NCBI GenBank assembly: GCA_003254925.1
Contig: QANZ01007536.1
Coordinates: 298,380-362,379, forward strand
DNA length: 64,000 bases
Direction of reading: 5' to 3'
Source of the DNA: Chamaecrista fasciculata
Taxonomy: Eukaryota > Streptophyta > Magnoliopsida > Fabales > Fabaceae
Position 1 is the first letter of the stretch. The number at the start of each line of letters is the position of its first letter. Positions 49,678 to 60,795 of the stretch are shown here, one piece after another. The notes beneath the pieces are model-generated. The model was not told where the DNA came from, made no database searches, and was given only the letters and a program-made list of their open reading frames with translations. The translations under genes and the position numbers were made by a program.

Positions 49678-50290
49678 TTTGGCGAAAGACTTGTTGGTGC
49701 CCCTAATGTTTGGGATCAGTTTCAGTTATACCCCAAATGTTTTTTTTTGTGTCAGTTATGCCCCAAACGTTTCACATTGTTGTCAATTATACCCTAACTT
49801 CAATTTTTTTTGGGTCAAAGTCCTATTTTGGTCTCTCAAGTTTGTTCAAAGTTTTGTTTTGGTCCTTCAGTTCAAAGTCATTCATTCATCATCATCTTCA
49901 CCACCACCACCACCACCACCGTTAGCAGTAGCAGCAATACCACCACCGTCAACAGCAGCAGCACCACTTCCGCCACTGAGCTTTTCCGGTGAGCTCGTCT
50001 TCTTCGGCGAACTTTTTGGCGAGGTACACAGCGATCCCGACGACTACGAAAACTCCTAATCCAAGGCTTTTTGACCTCATGAGTTTAATGTTGGTCTGCA
50101 TTTTGCAAACAAATGACTGGAAATATGATTTTCGACAATTGTGTAATTTTTTGACAGCTTACCAATTATTTTTTTTACAAAATGGATGTCATCATTGGAC
50201 TCAGAAGGTCAAAAAAAACCTTAGAATTGCGGTGTAATTAACATACAAAACGGAACTTTGAGGGACCAAACCTGGTGGTGGCGGCTTGTT
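49678..50290. mobile_element. Composite of truncated Mutator-like ends
   Basis: A GGCGAAAGACTTG... left end of the type seen at 56684 is followed by GGGTCAAAGTCCTATTTTGG, the end type of 52684. A partial right arm (ACTTTGAGGGACCAAA) lies near 50252-50270. No target duplication is visible. It includes (CCA)n at 49900-49920. Confidence 0.5.
49882..50080 (-). pseudogene. Possible captured gene fragment, unidentified
   Basis: On the minus strand, ATG at 50080 opens MRSKSLGLGVFVVVGIAVYL, a membrane-anchor-like start. A +1 frame change then gives a Gly-rich, acid-ended tail (SPEKLSGGSG to EDDDE) with a stop at 49884-49882. Codon-like composition in an otherwise AT-rich repeat suggests capture of host sequence. 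I do not recognise the donor. Confidence 0.4.
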
Positions 50291-51495
50291 AACATGCAAT
50301 TAAATCCTTCAATTCAAATTAAACGTTTAAAAATTTGTAATCAATTTGATTTCTAGCTAGTGTCATATCAATGAGCATGTAATCAAGCAAACAAATTAAA
50401 TTTGATTGTAATGGTATTTGTGTTGTGGTTGTAATTAACAATTGTGAGGGGAAAATCAAGTAAGCAACAAGCAATTCAAATTATGGCAAACATAAATTAA
50501 TCAAGAACAACTAATTAACATCTTCATGGGCCCTCATGCATGATGACTTGACACTTGGAATTAAAGTGTATATCATTTAATATCATACTTACATACTATC
50601 AGGAAAACATTGTAATCCTCCCTTTTTCATTAGCTATATATATATATATATATATATACTATCTTTCTATTCTATTAAAAGAGAGAAGCATTTATGTTGA
50701 GCATTGTGCATATAACCAATTTAACTATATATGTAGTCTTGAAGTTATTAGGACATATATATTTAAGAGGTTAGGTGGTGTGGGCGCTCCTTTCTGTAAA
50801 AACAGTTTTTTTTTTTAAATAAAAATATTATTTAATTTGCAACTTTTTAGGTCCATAGCTCGAGAGAGACATGATACATTTTTATGTGCCATCCAAAACC
50901 TACAAGAGAGGGAATGTTGATTAGCAAACAAAACTTGTGGGGAAAAAAAATTACTAAAGACAAAGAATAACATGTAAAAGTTATAACACTTTTATGTTTG
51001 TGGTTACTTTTTGTCCATATAAAGTAAGGGAACGATAAAGCCACTCATATATATATATATATATACTGATATACAACATGCATGACTGAAAAAACAAGAG
51101 ATTTTTGTATAATGCAATGATTCATTGTAAGTGTTGAGTGAGGTTGAATATATATATATATATATGTTAATGGGATCTTACTATGATATACGTACTCATA
51201 TATGTAGGACAACATTAATTATATGACATATCTCTGCCCATTTAACATAGATATCTACGTATATATAAATTATATATAATCATTAAAGATGTCACTTTTA
51301 TTGTCCGCAAGTGAGTTCTGCATGTTTTATAGTACAATTCATAGTATAATATAACACAAAATTACAGCAAAATGCTAATATTGTCATTGATATTGGTAAA
51401 AATATATATATCAAGTATCAGCCCACTGGTTAGTTTGCACAAAAATTAAAGTTCCAATTTATTCACTTTTGGTATTACTAGTTAAGGGCTCTTTC
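50291..51495. other. Intergenic stretch with AT microsatellites
   Basis: (AT)n tracts lie at about 50637-50659, 51048-51065 and 51150-51165. No gene is recognised. Confidence 0.5.
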
Positions 51496-51499
51496 GTAA

Positions 51500-51990
51500 G
51501 TATAACTGTCAAAACGAGTCAACTCGGCTTACTTGAGTTGGCTCATCATGAGCCACGGCTCACGTGAGCTAAAAGTCTTGGGCGAGTCAGGTTTTGCTAA
51601 CCCGACTCGCCAACTTGGTGAGTTGGGTTAGTCCACTTAACCTATCAGTCATTAATTTTTCTTTTTTATTTTTTCCCATTTTTTAAATAAAAAATATTTT
51701 TTATTGACTTTCTTATTAATAAAATTCATGAAAATTAAGACAAATTATACCAATACTATAACTATTCAATACTAATCACTAGTCACTACATCTAAAAATA
51801 TATTAATATATATAATTTTAAATAAGGTGGGTTGACTCACCAACTCGCAAACTCACTTGAGTTAGCTCACCACGAGCTGTGAGTTAAGTGAGCCAACTCA
51901 CTCGAGTTATAATTTTTGACAAGCCGAATTTTCTCAACTCGGATCGCCAATTTAGCGAGTTAAACAAGTTAACCCACCAGGTTTACCTAG
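51500..51990. repeat. Inverted-repeat element with ACTCG/CGAGT words
   Basis: TAACTGTCAAAACGAG at the left is mirrored by CTAGTTTTAACGAC at the right. Both sides contain many CAACTCG/CGAGTTG and GAGCCA/TGGCTC words. It is probably a non-autonomous DNA transposon of hAT style. Target duplications are not resolved. Confidence 0.5.
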
Positions 51991-52577
51991 TTTTAACGAC
52001 TCCATTCATAAGACATTTTTTCTTTTAGCCTCGCTTCACAAGACAATGAGTTTCAAATATTAATGAGAAATTTTATTATTTTGTATTAATCTTTAGATAA
52101 TCGAAATATACGACTCGGTCTTTAAAAATATTACAATCTTCAACAATTTAATCATTGAGTCAAATTAATAGACAAAAATATTACAAATGTAATACAAAAG
52201 TAAAAATAAAAAAATATATATAAAGTTAATCTAAATTTAAAACCTAAATAATCACAAAGATCAAATTATTAACAATATATTATAAACAAAATCATATATT
52301 TTAATTATTTTAAGACTAATTTATTAATTCAATATAAATTTATAAATCAAATAATAAGTTTTATCAATATCACTAATAAAATAATAAAATTTTGAATAAT
52401 TATAGTAATATACATCATTCAAAGTTTATGACAATCTAATTACCAAAAAAAAAAAGTTTATGACAGTCTCAAACCCAAATTCCTAACAGATGTACTTATT
52501 ATGATGTAGATGTCTGGTGTTTAGTCTCTAGTTAGGTTAAGCTTATTAATTACAAAGTCATAAATATTGACTTATAT
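51991..52577. other. AT-rich intergenic stretch
   Basis: Nothing is supported here. Confidence 0.5.
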
Positions 52578-52671
52578 TTACAGAAAATACAAAATCGTTA
52601 ATTAGCTATGAGAGTATATATTAGTATTACTCGAGATTTTCTAATATATAGCACTTTCAACAGAAATTAAC
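52578..52671 (+). repeat. Left copy of 94-bp direct repeat flanking the foldback
   Basis: It runs from TTACAGAAAATACAAAATCG to CAACAGAAATTAAC and recurs at 53991-54089. Confidence 0.92.
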
Positions 52672-53201
52672 AGATGTACTTTTGGCCAAAGTCCTATTTT
52701 GGTCCCCCAGTTATGCTCCTTGTTCCAAATAGGTCCCCCAGTTATTTTTTGTTCCATATTGGTCCCCCACTTTTGCAAAACTTGAAAAAGTTGGTCCCTC
52801 TAACGTTTTCCATCCATTTTTCCGTTAAAAAAGGGAAAAAAATAAACTTTCATCCACAAAAGTTTTATTTTCTTATATTAAGGTCCTTTTCTTTTTATAA
52901 TAGGATCAAAGCATAAGAATATGAAGTAAATTAAGATTTTAAGTAAATTTACCCAAAAACACAAAATAAATCTCTCTCTCTGATTTCCTCTCTCTCTCTC
53001 TGAAGAAGAAGAAGAAGAAACCACATAACATAATCACCATTCTCAAATTGCAGAAGAAGAAGAAGAACCACATCATCATTCAACACCAATCTCAAATTCC
53101 TTCAACCTCTAACCATGGTTTTAACCTAATCCTTCGCTTTCTCTTTAAATTCTAAGATTATTCTCTGTTTCTTTCTCTTCCTATTTCATAGAGAATAAAT
53201 A

Positions 53202-53360
53202 ATGGGAAAGGGTCCCTTCTCTCTTGTCCGCTCCGCCACACGCCGCTGTCATCATTGGAAGGTGGCAGAGATTCCGACGCCGACGCCGCCGACGGAACCG
53301 GCCGGCTCTCCGGCGATTACCAAGGCCAAGAAGAAGGCCGGTGGAACGAGGCTGTGGATG
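53202..53360 (+). pseudogene. Captured N-terminus of an MRS2-4/MGT6-like magnesium transporter
   Basis: The plus-strand frame starts MGKGPFSLVRSATRR and, after a Pro-rich linker, ends KAKKKAGGTRLWM. Both blocks match the N-terminus of plant MRS2-4 type CorA magnesium transporters (MGKGPLS..., then AKKKTGGARLWM, from memory). Only 53 codons are present. The MRS2 core and the GMN membrane motif are absent, so it cannot make a transporter. About 220 bp of CT-rich leader precede the ATG, so 5' UTR was captured too. Confidence 0.72.
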
Positions 53361-53361
53361 A

Positions 53362-53478
53362 CGGAGAGCCGGCCGGTTCCGTCGGCGGCGTCGACGTCGG
53401 AATCTCTGCCACCATCCGATGATGATGATGACGGCGGAGTGTGGCGGAGCGGACAAGAGAGAAGGGACCATTTCCCAT
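53362..53478 (-). pseudogene. Mirror copy of the MRS2-4-like 5' fragment in the right arm
   Basis: Minus-strand ATG at 53478 reads MGNGPFSLVRSATLRRHHHH and then TPPTEPAGSP. It is the same fragment as in the left arm, with Lys3 changed to Asn and small codon-level differences. It stops at the loop. Confidence 0.68.
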
Positions 53479-53990
53479 TATTTATTCTCTATGAAATAGG
53501 AAGAGAAAGAAACAGAGAATAATCTTGAAATTCAAAGAGAAAGCGAAGGATTAGGTTAAAACCATGGTTAGAGGTTGAAGGAATTTGAGATTGGTGTTGA
53601 ATGATGATGTGGTTCTTCTTCTTCTTCTTCTGCAATTTGAGAATGGTGATTATGTTACGTGGTTTCTTCTTCTTCAGAGAGAGAGAGGAATCAGAGAGAG
53701 AGATTTATTTTGTGTTTTTTGGTAAATTCACTTAAAATCTTAATTTACTTCATTTTCTTATGTTTTGATCCTATTATAAAAAGAAAAAGACCTTAATATA
53801 AGAAAATAAAACTTTTGGAGATGAAAGTTTATTTTTTCTCTTTTTTTAACGGAAAAATGGATGGAAAACGTTAGAGAGACCAACTTTTTCAAGTTTTGCA
53901 TAACTGGGGGATCAATATGGAACAAAAAATAACTGAGGGACCTATTTGAAACAAGGGGCATAACTGGAGGACCAAAATAGGACTTTGACC

Positions 53991-54089
53991 TTACAGAAAA
54001 TACAAAATCGTTAACTTAATTAGCTATGAGAGTATATATTAGTATTACTCGAGATTTTCTAATATATAGCACTTTCAACAGAAATTAAC
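53991..54089 (+). repeat. Right copy of 94-bp direct repeat flanking the foldback
   Basis: It is identical to 52578-52671 apart from a 5-nt insertion (ACTTA) after CAAAATCGTTA. Confidence 0.92.
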
Positions 54090-54176
54090 CTCTTCAACTA
54101 ATTTATCTTAACTTTATACTTCACCATATACTTAGGTAATTAAATTGTTGACCTATAAATGAGATGTTAACTAATA

Positions 54177-54380
54177 CTCCCTCCGGTTCTATATATCTGG
54201 TGTTTAAGGTTTCTACACACAGATTAAGGGGTAGAATGTTTATACATTTATGACTCTACTATATTTAATAGGGGTAGAATGGTAAAAAAATAATTAATAC
54301 TCTCTTGAATTTATAAAACATCAGATATTTTGGAACAAAAATGATTTTCTAAAACACCAGATATTCAGAACCGGAGGGAG
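54177..54380. mobile_element. Stowaway-like MITE
   Basis: This 204-bp element starts CTCCCTCCGGTTCT and ends AGAACCGGAGGGAG, with TA on each side (54175-54176, 54381-54382). The CTCCCTCCG terminus and TA target are the plant Stowaway (Tc1/mariner) signature. Confidence 0.88.
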
Positions 54381-54543
54381 TATATATTTATATTGAAGTA
54401 AAAATTTTGTTTATAAGAAGTGGTCAACGATCCACGAGTCTATCAACAATATTTATTTTTAAGTAATAAAAATAATTGATGAAACTTGTTTGTAAAATTA
54501 TTTAAAACAAATAAATGCTTTTTTTTTTATTTATAGTTATAAT

Positions 54544-54902
54544 CTACGAAGCATAGACACTTTATTTGGAAGACGTGTCACCGTGTCAGACATGCATTCG
54601 TGTCCGACACTCATACGACACTCATACAACACATATTCATAAGTTTCAGAATATAAAATTAATTTTGTGTCGCTTTAACATGACAAACAATATAAAATAA
54701 TGACATATATGTTATATATTATGAATAGATATTGTAATTTTTAAAATTTTTATATCAAAATTAATAAATTTTTAATTATTTATTATATATAAATATATGT
54801 CTTGTCGTGTAATATAATTTTAAAAATTTAACGTGTCAATATATTCGTGTTCGTATGTTCGTATTATGTCCCATGTCGTATCCGTATCCACATAATTCAT
54901 AC
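54544..54902. mobile_element. hAT-type MITE, second full copy
   Basis: It aligns with 4684-5048 over its length, including GTGTCCGACACTC and AACGTGTCAATATATTCG. GTTATAAT lies at 54536-54543 and 54903-54910. Confidence 0.76.
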
Positions 54903-54910
54903 GTTATAAT

Positions 54911-55512
54911 CAATTGGATATACACCTCTCTTGGATTCCATGGCATGCGCAAAACCCTAGAAGCTAAATTGGTAAAGAAAAAGTGTACCTAACGACAATA
55001 TATATGTTTTAATTATTTTTTTACTTTATATTTTATTCGATTTGATGGAACAGATTGACCAACGGTGGTAAAGTCTTCCGGAACAAAGCTTTTCTTATTT
55101 TCCTTGTCAAACGAGGGAGGGAGAAAAAATCTACAATTAAAGTTGATATTTGTGGTTTTCCATAATTACACAGTGCAATTTTTATTTTGGATGTTAAAAA
55201 CCTTAATTAAATTGCACTAATAAAACATTTTAACATTATATTGAAAATATCAGACTTCGTATATTTGCCTTTTCTTTTTAACACTTTTTTTCTTCTTTAT
55301 TGTTTATCAGATCTTGTCAGTTTTATCCAATTAAGCTCGTTATTAAAAAAATTAAATCTACTATTTTTTTCAATACATCGTAAGAGATTTCTACCGTAAA
55401 TAATTAAGTTGATGATTTATATTTTGTTCTCAAAAAAATGTGCACTATTTTTATTTTTTAAAAAATTGTCCATATCTTGCTTCCCTTTGACCCTTTTTGA
55501 GATACTATATTT
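54911..55512. other. AT-rich intergenic stretch
   Basis: No supported feature. Confidence 0.5.
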
Positions 55513-55803
55513 GGGTAATGTTAACAAGTGTTCTTAGGGCACTTGTTAAGGTGTATTAATTGCACTCTAAAAATAAAATTTCTATTTTGAAAATGCAAAC
55601 TTACCTCAGAATTTTAAAGAAGCAATAATATACCTTAGAATTTAACTCAGAATTTATCACAGAATTTCCATGTGCAGGGACAAAGAGTTACTGCTTATTT
55701 AAAATTCTGAGATATAATTGTATTTTCAAAATAGAACTTCCGTTTTTAGAGTGCAATTAATGCACCTTAACAAGTTCCCTAAGGGCAATTGTTAGCATTA
55801 CCC
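55513..55803. mobile_element. Inverted-repeat MITE, 291 bp
   Basis: Terminal inverted repeats of about 55 bp run from GGGTAATGTTAACAAGTG and end GCATTACCC. The superfamily is not assigned because the flanking TATTT-rich sequence does not fix the target duplication. Confidence 0.7.
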
Positions 55804-56674
55804 TATTTATTTTTTATTTATTGAATTTGTATCAAATTAGTTAAGTAATTTTTGAATGATAATAAATATGGATAAAGTGATCATCATTGATTTACTCTTT
55901 CATAGATATATTCTTGATAGATTTTGGAAGATTTTCATTTATAATTGTTTATAGAATTGCTTCAAGTATAGTAAGTTAGGTCACAATATGAGATTGTGTG
56001 CAATGACTATGGAATTAGAATTGAGAATCTAATTTATGGAGTCTAGTTGGGTATAGAGTCATTTTATATGATGTGTCCACAATTTGCTATTCTCAAAATA
56101 GGAGAAGATACTAGAAATGGCACCGATGGTGGTTGACCTTCAACAGCTACAAGGGTGCCATGATTTTTTTAGACTTGTAAAGGTTTGGGGGTTTCTCTAA
56201 TTTCTATATGTTTCAAAAGGTTGTGTGAGATGGAAAAACCCATATTAGGTTTCTTTTTGGTGATTAAGCTTTGTTTAGTTGTGTTGACTTCTCGGACTAC
56301 TAACAATGATGTTGTTTGGATAGCTAAGAAGGCCATTTTTGAAGATGTGCCCCTTTGGTTGGGTGGTCACACCCTCGTCTTCATTAGCTGTGATCTTGTT
56401 TGGAGGTTCTAGCTGCTAGTTGTGTGTTTCTGGATTACGTTATGGTGTGGTCTGATGTGCTGTGTTGGTTCTTCTTTTGTTGGGTTTTTTCAATTTTATG
56501 TTGCATTTGTTGTTTTCTACAATTGTGCTGCTTGAGAAAGTGATATAAATCTTTTGGGATATAAAAAACTAAAGTAAATATAAATACATACATTTAAGAT
56601 TAAAATAACTTTATGAAATTATTATTAAATATGGACTTAAATCAAGGATAGAAAAAGAAAACTAACGTTTTATA
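55804..56674. other. Intergenic stretch
   Basis: A plus frame at 56185-56412 in a GC-richer segment has no family I recognise. It may be decayed retroelement sequence. Confidence 0.4.
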
Positions 56675-56683
56675 AAATAATAT

Positions 56684-57262
56684 TGGCAAAACACCCTTTT
56701 ATGCCCCTAACGTTTGCGGTGATTTTCAGTTATGCCCCTAACGTTTCATTTGTATCAGTTGTGCCCCCAATGTAAAACGTTAGTTTCAATTATGCCCCCA
56801 CCCTCGTTAGTGTACCGTTTTTCGGAACTTTTGAGCTTCGATCTGTGTTCATTTCAATTTGTTTTGATAAATGAGTGTATGGGTACTCATTTTCCACTCT
56901 TAAGGATCATTTTACACATGGAGATTTTGAGAAAAATGCTTCATTTTGCTGCATTTCGTTTTGGTCCTTTTTGGGATTCATCGGGTCCGATTTTCTTCGG
57001 ATTTGGGGCTATTTTGAGCTTAATCTTTGAAATTGATCCAAGGAATCAAGTTTATGATGTCTAAAAATTAAAAGCCATATGAAATCTGATCAAAACCGAG
57101 CTCAAATCGTGCGAAAATGGTGTTTTTTTTGTGGATGATTGAAATTGGGGGCATAATTGAAACTAACGTTTCACATTTGGGGGCACAACTGACACAAATG
57201 AAACGTTATGGGCATAACTGAAAATCACCGCAAACGTTAGGGGCACAAAATGGTGTTTTGCC
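56684..57262. mobile_element. Mutator-like MITE, 579 bp
   Basis: Ends are TGGCAAAACACCC and GGTGTTTTGCC. The exact 9-bp duplication AAATAATAT lies at 56675-56683 and 57263-57271. Arrays of TATGCCCCTAACGTTT and its complement lie in the arms. The centre is not identified. Confidence 0.84.
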
Positions 57263-57271
57263 AAATAATAT

Positions 57272-58335
57272 TTTAGTAGTTCTTTGTCCAATCCAAGTCA
57301 CTACTAGCTTCAATCCCCAATGAATTTAAATTGCAAGTTTCTCCCTCGAAATGTTTGGTGACACTCATACTATTGTTTTGTTTATTTTGTCAGTATATGG
57401 ATCCCCCATTAATTTTTTCAATTAATTACAGTAGTTTTGTTTGATTCAACTTAAAACGATTCAAAAAATCATAGTCACGCGGATATTTAATTTCCGATCG
57501 GGTGTTTAATCACAAAATAAATATCGAGGAATAACACTTAATTAAAAGACAATAAATATATAAGAAAACAAAGAAAGGAAGACAACAAGATTAATGATAT
57601 GGTAAAACTTATATTAAGTTCCTCATATGTTTGCTATCAGGTTCTTCAATAAACATTTGATATGTGGCAAAATTTTTTTATATGCCTAATCATAATAGGG
57701 AAAAAATTATTAAACATCACTCTTTGCATGACCAATCATTAAAGAGAGAAAATGTAATTAAAATTTGTGATTAAAAGAACTTAATAACAAAAATATAAAG
57801 AACTTAATATAAGTTTTTTCCTAATTGAAACTACTCCTAAAAGCAAATTTTATTTGTCTGTTTGATTTTCAAAGCTTCGACACTTCGACTTGATTAATTT
57901 ATATTTGAATTGTATTATATTTCTAACTATAGTAGAAAAGTCTTTTAATATGGATAACAATATTCACAATGACTTACCACTTAGACAAATTTTTTAATAC
58001 TATTAGAAGTAATTTAATCAAACGAAAATATCCGATAATCATCAATAATGTGTACAATAATATTTTAATATATAGGTCAATATTTGAACTTCGGTCCGAA
58101 CCTAAATTTTACAAATTGGTGATGGGTAATAAAGGTACCATACTCATATCCTACTCACAATAATTATATTTATTTTTAAATAATGATGCAATTAAGTTCC
58201 AACCCAACTAAAATGGTTGAATAATGATTCAATTAATTATGTAACAATATACACACACATGATACAAAGTATAATTAACAACATATCAATTATCAAACCC
58301 CAAGAGGGTGGTTTATATTTATATTTATATATATT
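57272..58335. other. AT-rich intergenic stretch
   Basis: Part of 57600-57790 resembles 29245-29420 (GCATGACCAATCAT, then GAGAGAAAATGTAATT), so it is a dispersed repeat of unknown type. Confidence 0.45.
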
Positions 58336-58576
58336 ATATGTCTCTGTGTGTGATGAAATGATTAGAAGCAGAAAGAAGGAAAGAAATTAAAGCAAAGTAG
58401 CGNGGTCTCTCTTTCTTTACTAAGTTAACAATTTAGTCCCTTATTTATTTTACATACACGGGCACGCAAAGCCCCTAGTATATTATATGTCTCTGTTGTG
58501 ATGAAATGNATATGTCTCTGTGTGTGATGAAATGATTAGAAGCAGAAAGAAGGAAAGAAATTAAAGCAAAGTAGCG
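58336..58576. repeat. Duplicated 67-bp sequence around a Helitron-like fragment
   Basis: Positions 58336-58402 and 58510-58576 are identical, and a third partial copy with a 2-nt deletion is at 58485-58508. Single Ns at 58403 and 58509 sit at the joins. Between them, 58404-58478 ends GGGCACGCAAAGCCC then CTAG and T, a Helitron-like 3' end. This looks like unresolved alleles rather than a natural array. Confidence 0.7.
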
Positions 58577-59197
58577 ATTATGAAAAAAGTAATTAAACTT
58601 ATATAGCAAAAAGATTGGTGCGTAATAATGGAAGTGTAGATACAAGACACAAGAGTCCAATGGGAATGGAGACATGAAAATGGCAAAAGGAAGAGAGAGT
58701 TTTGTATGAAATGAAGGAAAAGAAAATGAGTTTGGTTGGACGGAGAATCCATGGGGGCCTCACTTAACTTATTAGTGCATTTCTGTGTTGTCAATCTACA
58801 TTCCAAGCTATAATAATAATCATGTGCTTTAGACCACAATCCTTACTTTTTTCAAAACCACCAACTTCATTATATTTGACATTTCAAAATCATCACTGCA
58901 CGATCATGTTCTTTATCTTGCTATGTTATCATGTATCTAGCTACCTTTTTCTTTCTTTTCTCTTTTCCCCCTTTATATATATATATATGTACGTGCCTTT
59001 ATCTGATTTTGGTTTTAAACTTTGAATATAAAAAAAAAAAATCAATCAAATATTTGTTAAAGTATTTCCACATCTTCTTGAGGAGTAGTCTTACTTTTGA
59101 TTCATTTATTGTAAACTATCTCATTCTCATCACTCATGTAATTAATTAACTATATATTTTATATATAGTATTTCACGTTTAAATATAAAAATACAAA
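58577..59197. other. Intergenic stretch
   Basis: No gene is recognised. Confidence 0.5.
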
Positions 59198-59205
59198 AGA
59201 GTTTT

Positions 59206-59682
59206 GGTATAAGGTACATTTTGGTCCTAAATGTATGCCCTTATGTTCATTTTGGTCCATTATGTTTCAAAATGTTCAAATTGGTCCTAAATGTTGGTAA
59301 AATGATTCATTTTGGTCCTAAATATTGGTAAAATGTTTCACTTTGGTCCCAAATATTGAATTTGGTCACATTTCTCTCATCTCTCATTTCAAGTTCAAAG
59401 GACTTGTTAAGAAGAACTCGTAGCTCTGAATTCGTCGCATTCGAATTTGAAACGAGAGAGATATAAACAACTTTGCTTGTTTGACCACAAAATGAGAGGC
59501 CTTCTTTTAGGATCGATTTGACCTCGTTTGCTGATGGTTCTAATTGGATAGAAAAAGTACTATTTGAGAACAATACGTAACTTTAAATTCGTCACATTTG
59601 AATTTGAAACAAGCCATATTCAATAGTTGGGACCAAAATGAAACATTTTGCAAACATTTAGGACCAAAATGACCCTTTAACC
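59206..59682. mobile_element. Mutator-like MITE, 477 bp
   Basis: Begins GGTATAAGGTACATTTTGG and ends CCAAAATGACCCTTTAACC. AAGAGTTTT and CAGAGTTTT flank it (8 of 9). The centre shares TTTGACCTCGTTTGCTGA with the 31637 and 34102 copies, in opposite orientation. Confidence 0.8.
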
Positions 59683-59720
59683 CAGAGTTTTCAATGCAGT
59701 GGGATCACAAAGACATATAA

Positions 59721-60009
59721 GGCTCCGTTTGCTACACATGAAATGAGTTTTACATTGTAAAACTACACGAATTTCGAGACTTTCATGTGTTTGGTATGGT
59801 AATTTAAGCTATGTAGAGTGGATTACAATGTAAAGGGTTTTACATTACATAGGTCATTTTTCTTTACTTCACATTTCTGATGTAATCCAAGTCTACCTAG
59901 GGAATTATGGTAGAATTCCTAATTTGCCCCTCTCACTCTCATCCCATTTTCTCCCCCTAAGGTGGCCGGCGACAGCGGCGGCGGTTGACGGCGGCNACCA
60001 AACGGAGCC
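59721..60009. mobile_element. Tourist-like (PIF/Harbinger) MITE
   Basis: Ends are GGCTCCGTTTG and CAAACGGAGCC, with TAA on each side (59718-59720, 60010-60012). It holds a GC-rich GGCGGCGG patch with one N at 59996. It is the sister of 27976-28227. Confidence 0.85.
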
Positions 60010-60012
60010 TAA

Positions 60013-60775
60013 GGATGCTTAAAGGGCGTGATTTTGTTTACGTAATAGGTAGTGTAGTGTTTGTATTGATTTGAAGTTTGAAGGTGAAGCTTTGGAGGGT
60101 CACCACTAACTAATGGCGTTTATGAATGAGCATGATTGATTGTTGGGCCTTTTCATTTGGATTGTGCACATTTCATGGATCCCATCGTCAACCTTTCATC
60201 ACCAATAGGATGGTTGACCACCCAATTACACATTGTCAAATGTCAACTCAATCACTTACACAGTGGCTCAGAAAATTCAAAGTTATCTTCTCTTGGGATT
60301 TTAGAAATAATCCCTTAAGAAATCATAAGAATAGTATAGTAAAGTTAAAATTCATAACATAAATAGATTAAACAAAGTCAGCCTGTGGGGCCTCTTGATT
60401 GACACTTTACTCATCTTGATTTCATTTAGTTCCATGCCTTATTTGTTGGATGTGTTTGCAGTTTTCTAGTTTTTGGGATTAAGCTTTTGCTACCTTCTGC
60501 TCTTCTTGTTGGCCCTTCATGCCACTTCTACCCAGAAAATCAATAGAAAAATTACTGCGTGACTGAATTCATCACTAACAAGTAACAAAAACTACAACAA
60601 TTTGCTTTCATAATCCACAACTTTATACAGCTTATGCTCCATTTTCTTATGTTCAGTAGAAGTTATTCAACAAAAGAAAAAACTTATAGTTAACTTACAG
60701 CTCCGACACAATCAAGACAATGACATAGCCAATCTCAGCTGAGCTGGTGCATATGAGCCCATATGGAGACTTGCT
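60013..60775. other. Intergenic stretch
   Basis: No gene is recognised. Confidence 0.5.
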
Positions 60776-60795
60776 ATGGCTTAAGCAAGGTCTGG

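Larger units (their letters stand above)
52684..53990. mobile_element. Pack-MULE-like 1.3-kb foldback with captured MRS2-4-like 5' end
   Basis: Ends are GGCCAAAGTCCTATTTTGG and CCAAAATAGGACTTTGACC. The arms 52684-53312 and 53362-53990 are complementary almost throughout, around a 49-nt loop. The outer 150 bp carry GGTCCCCCAGTTAT-type motifs. The inner part is GC-rich host-like sequence from a magnesium transporter gene. There is no 9-bp duplication at the ends; instead a 94-bp duplication flanks the element. Confidence 0.83.

Noticed and set aside
49679-50237. Overlapping frames rich in His, Pro and Thr
   Set aside because: They come from transposon arms and a CCA microsatellite. The better reading in this area is on the minus strand.
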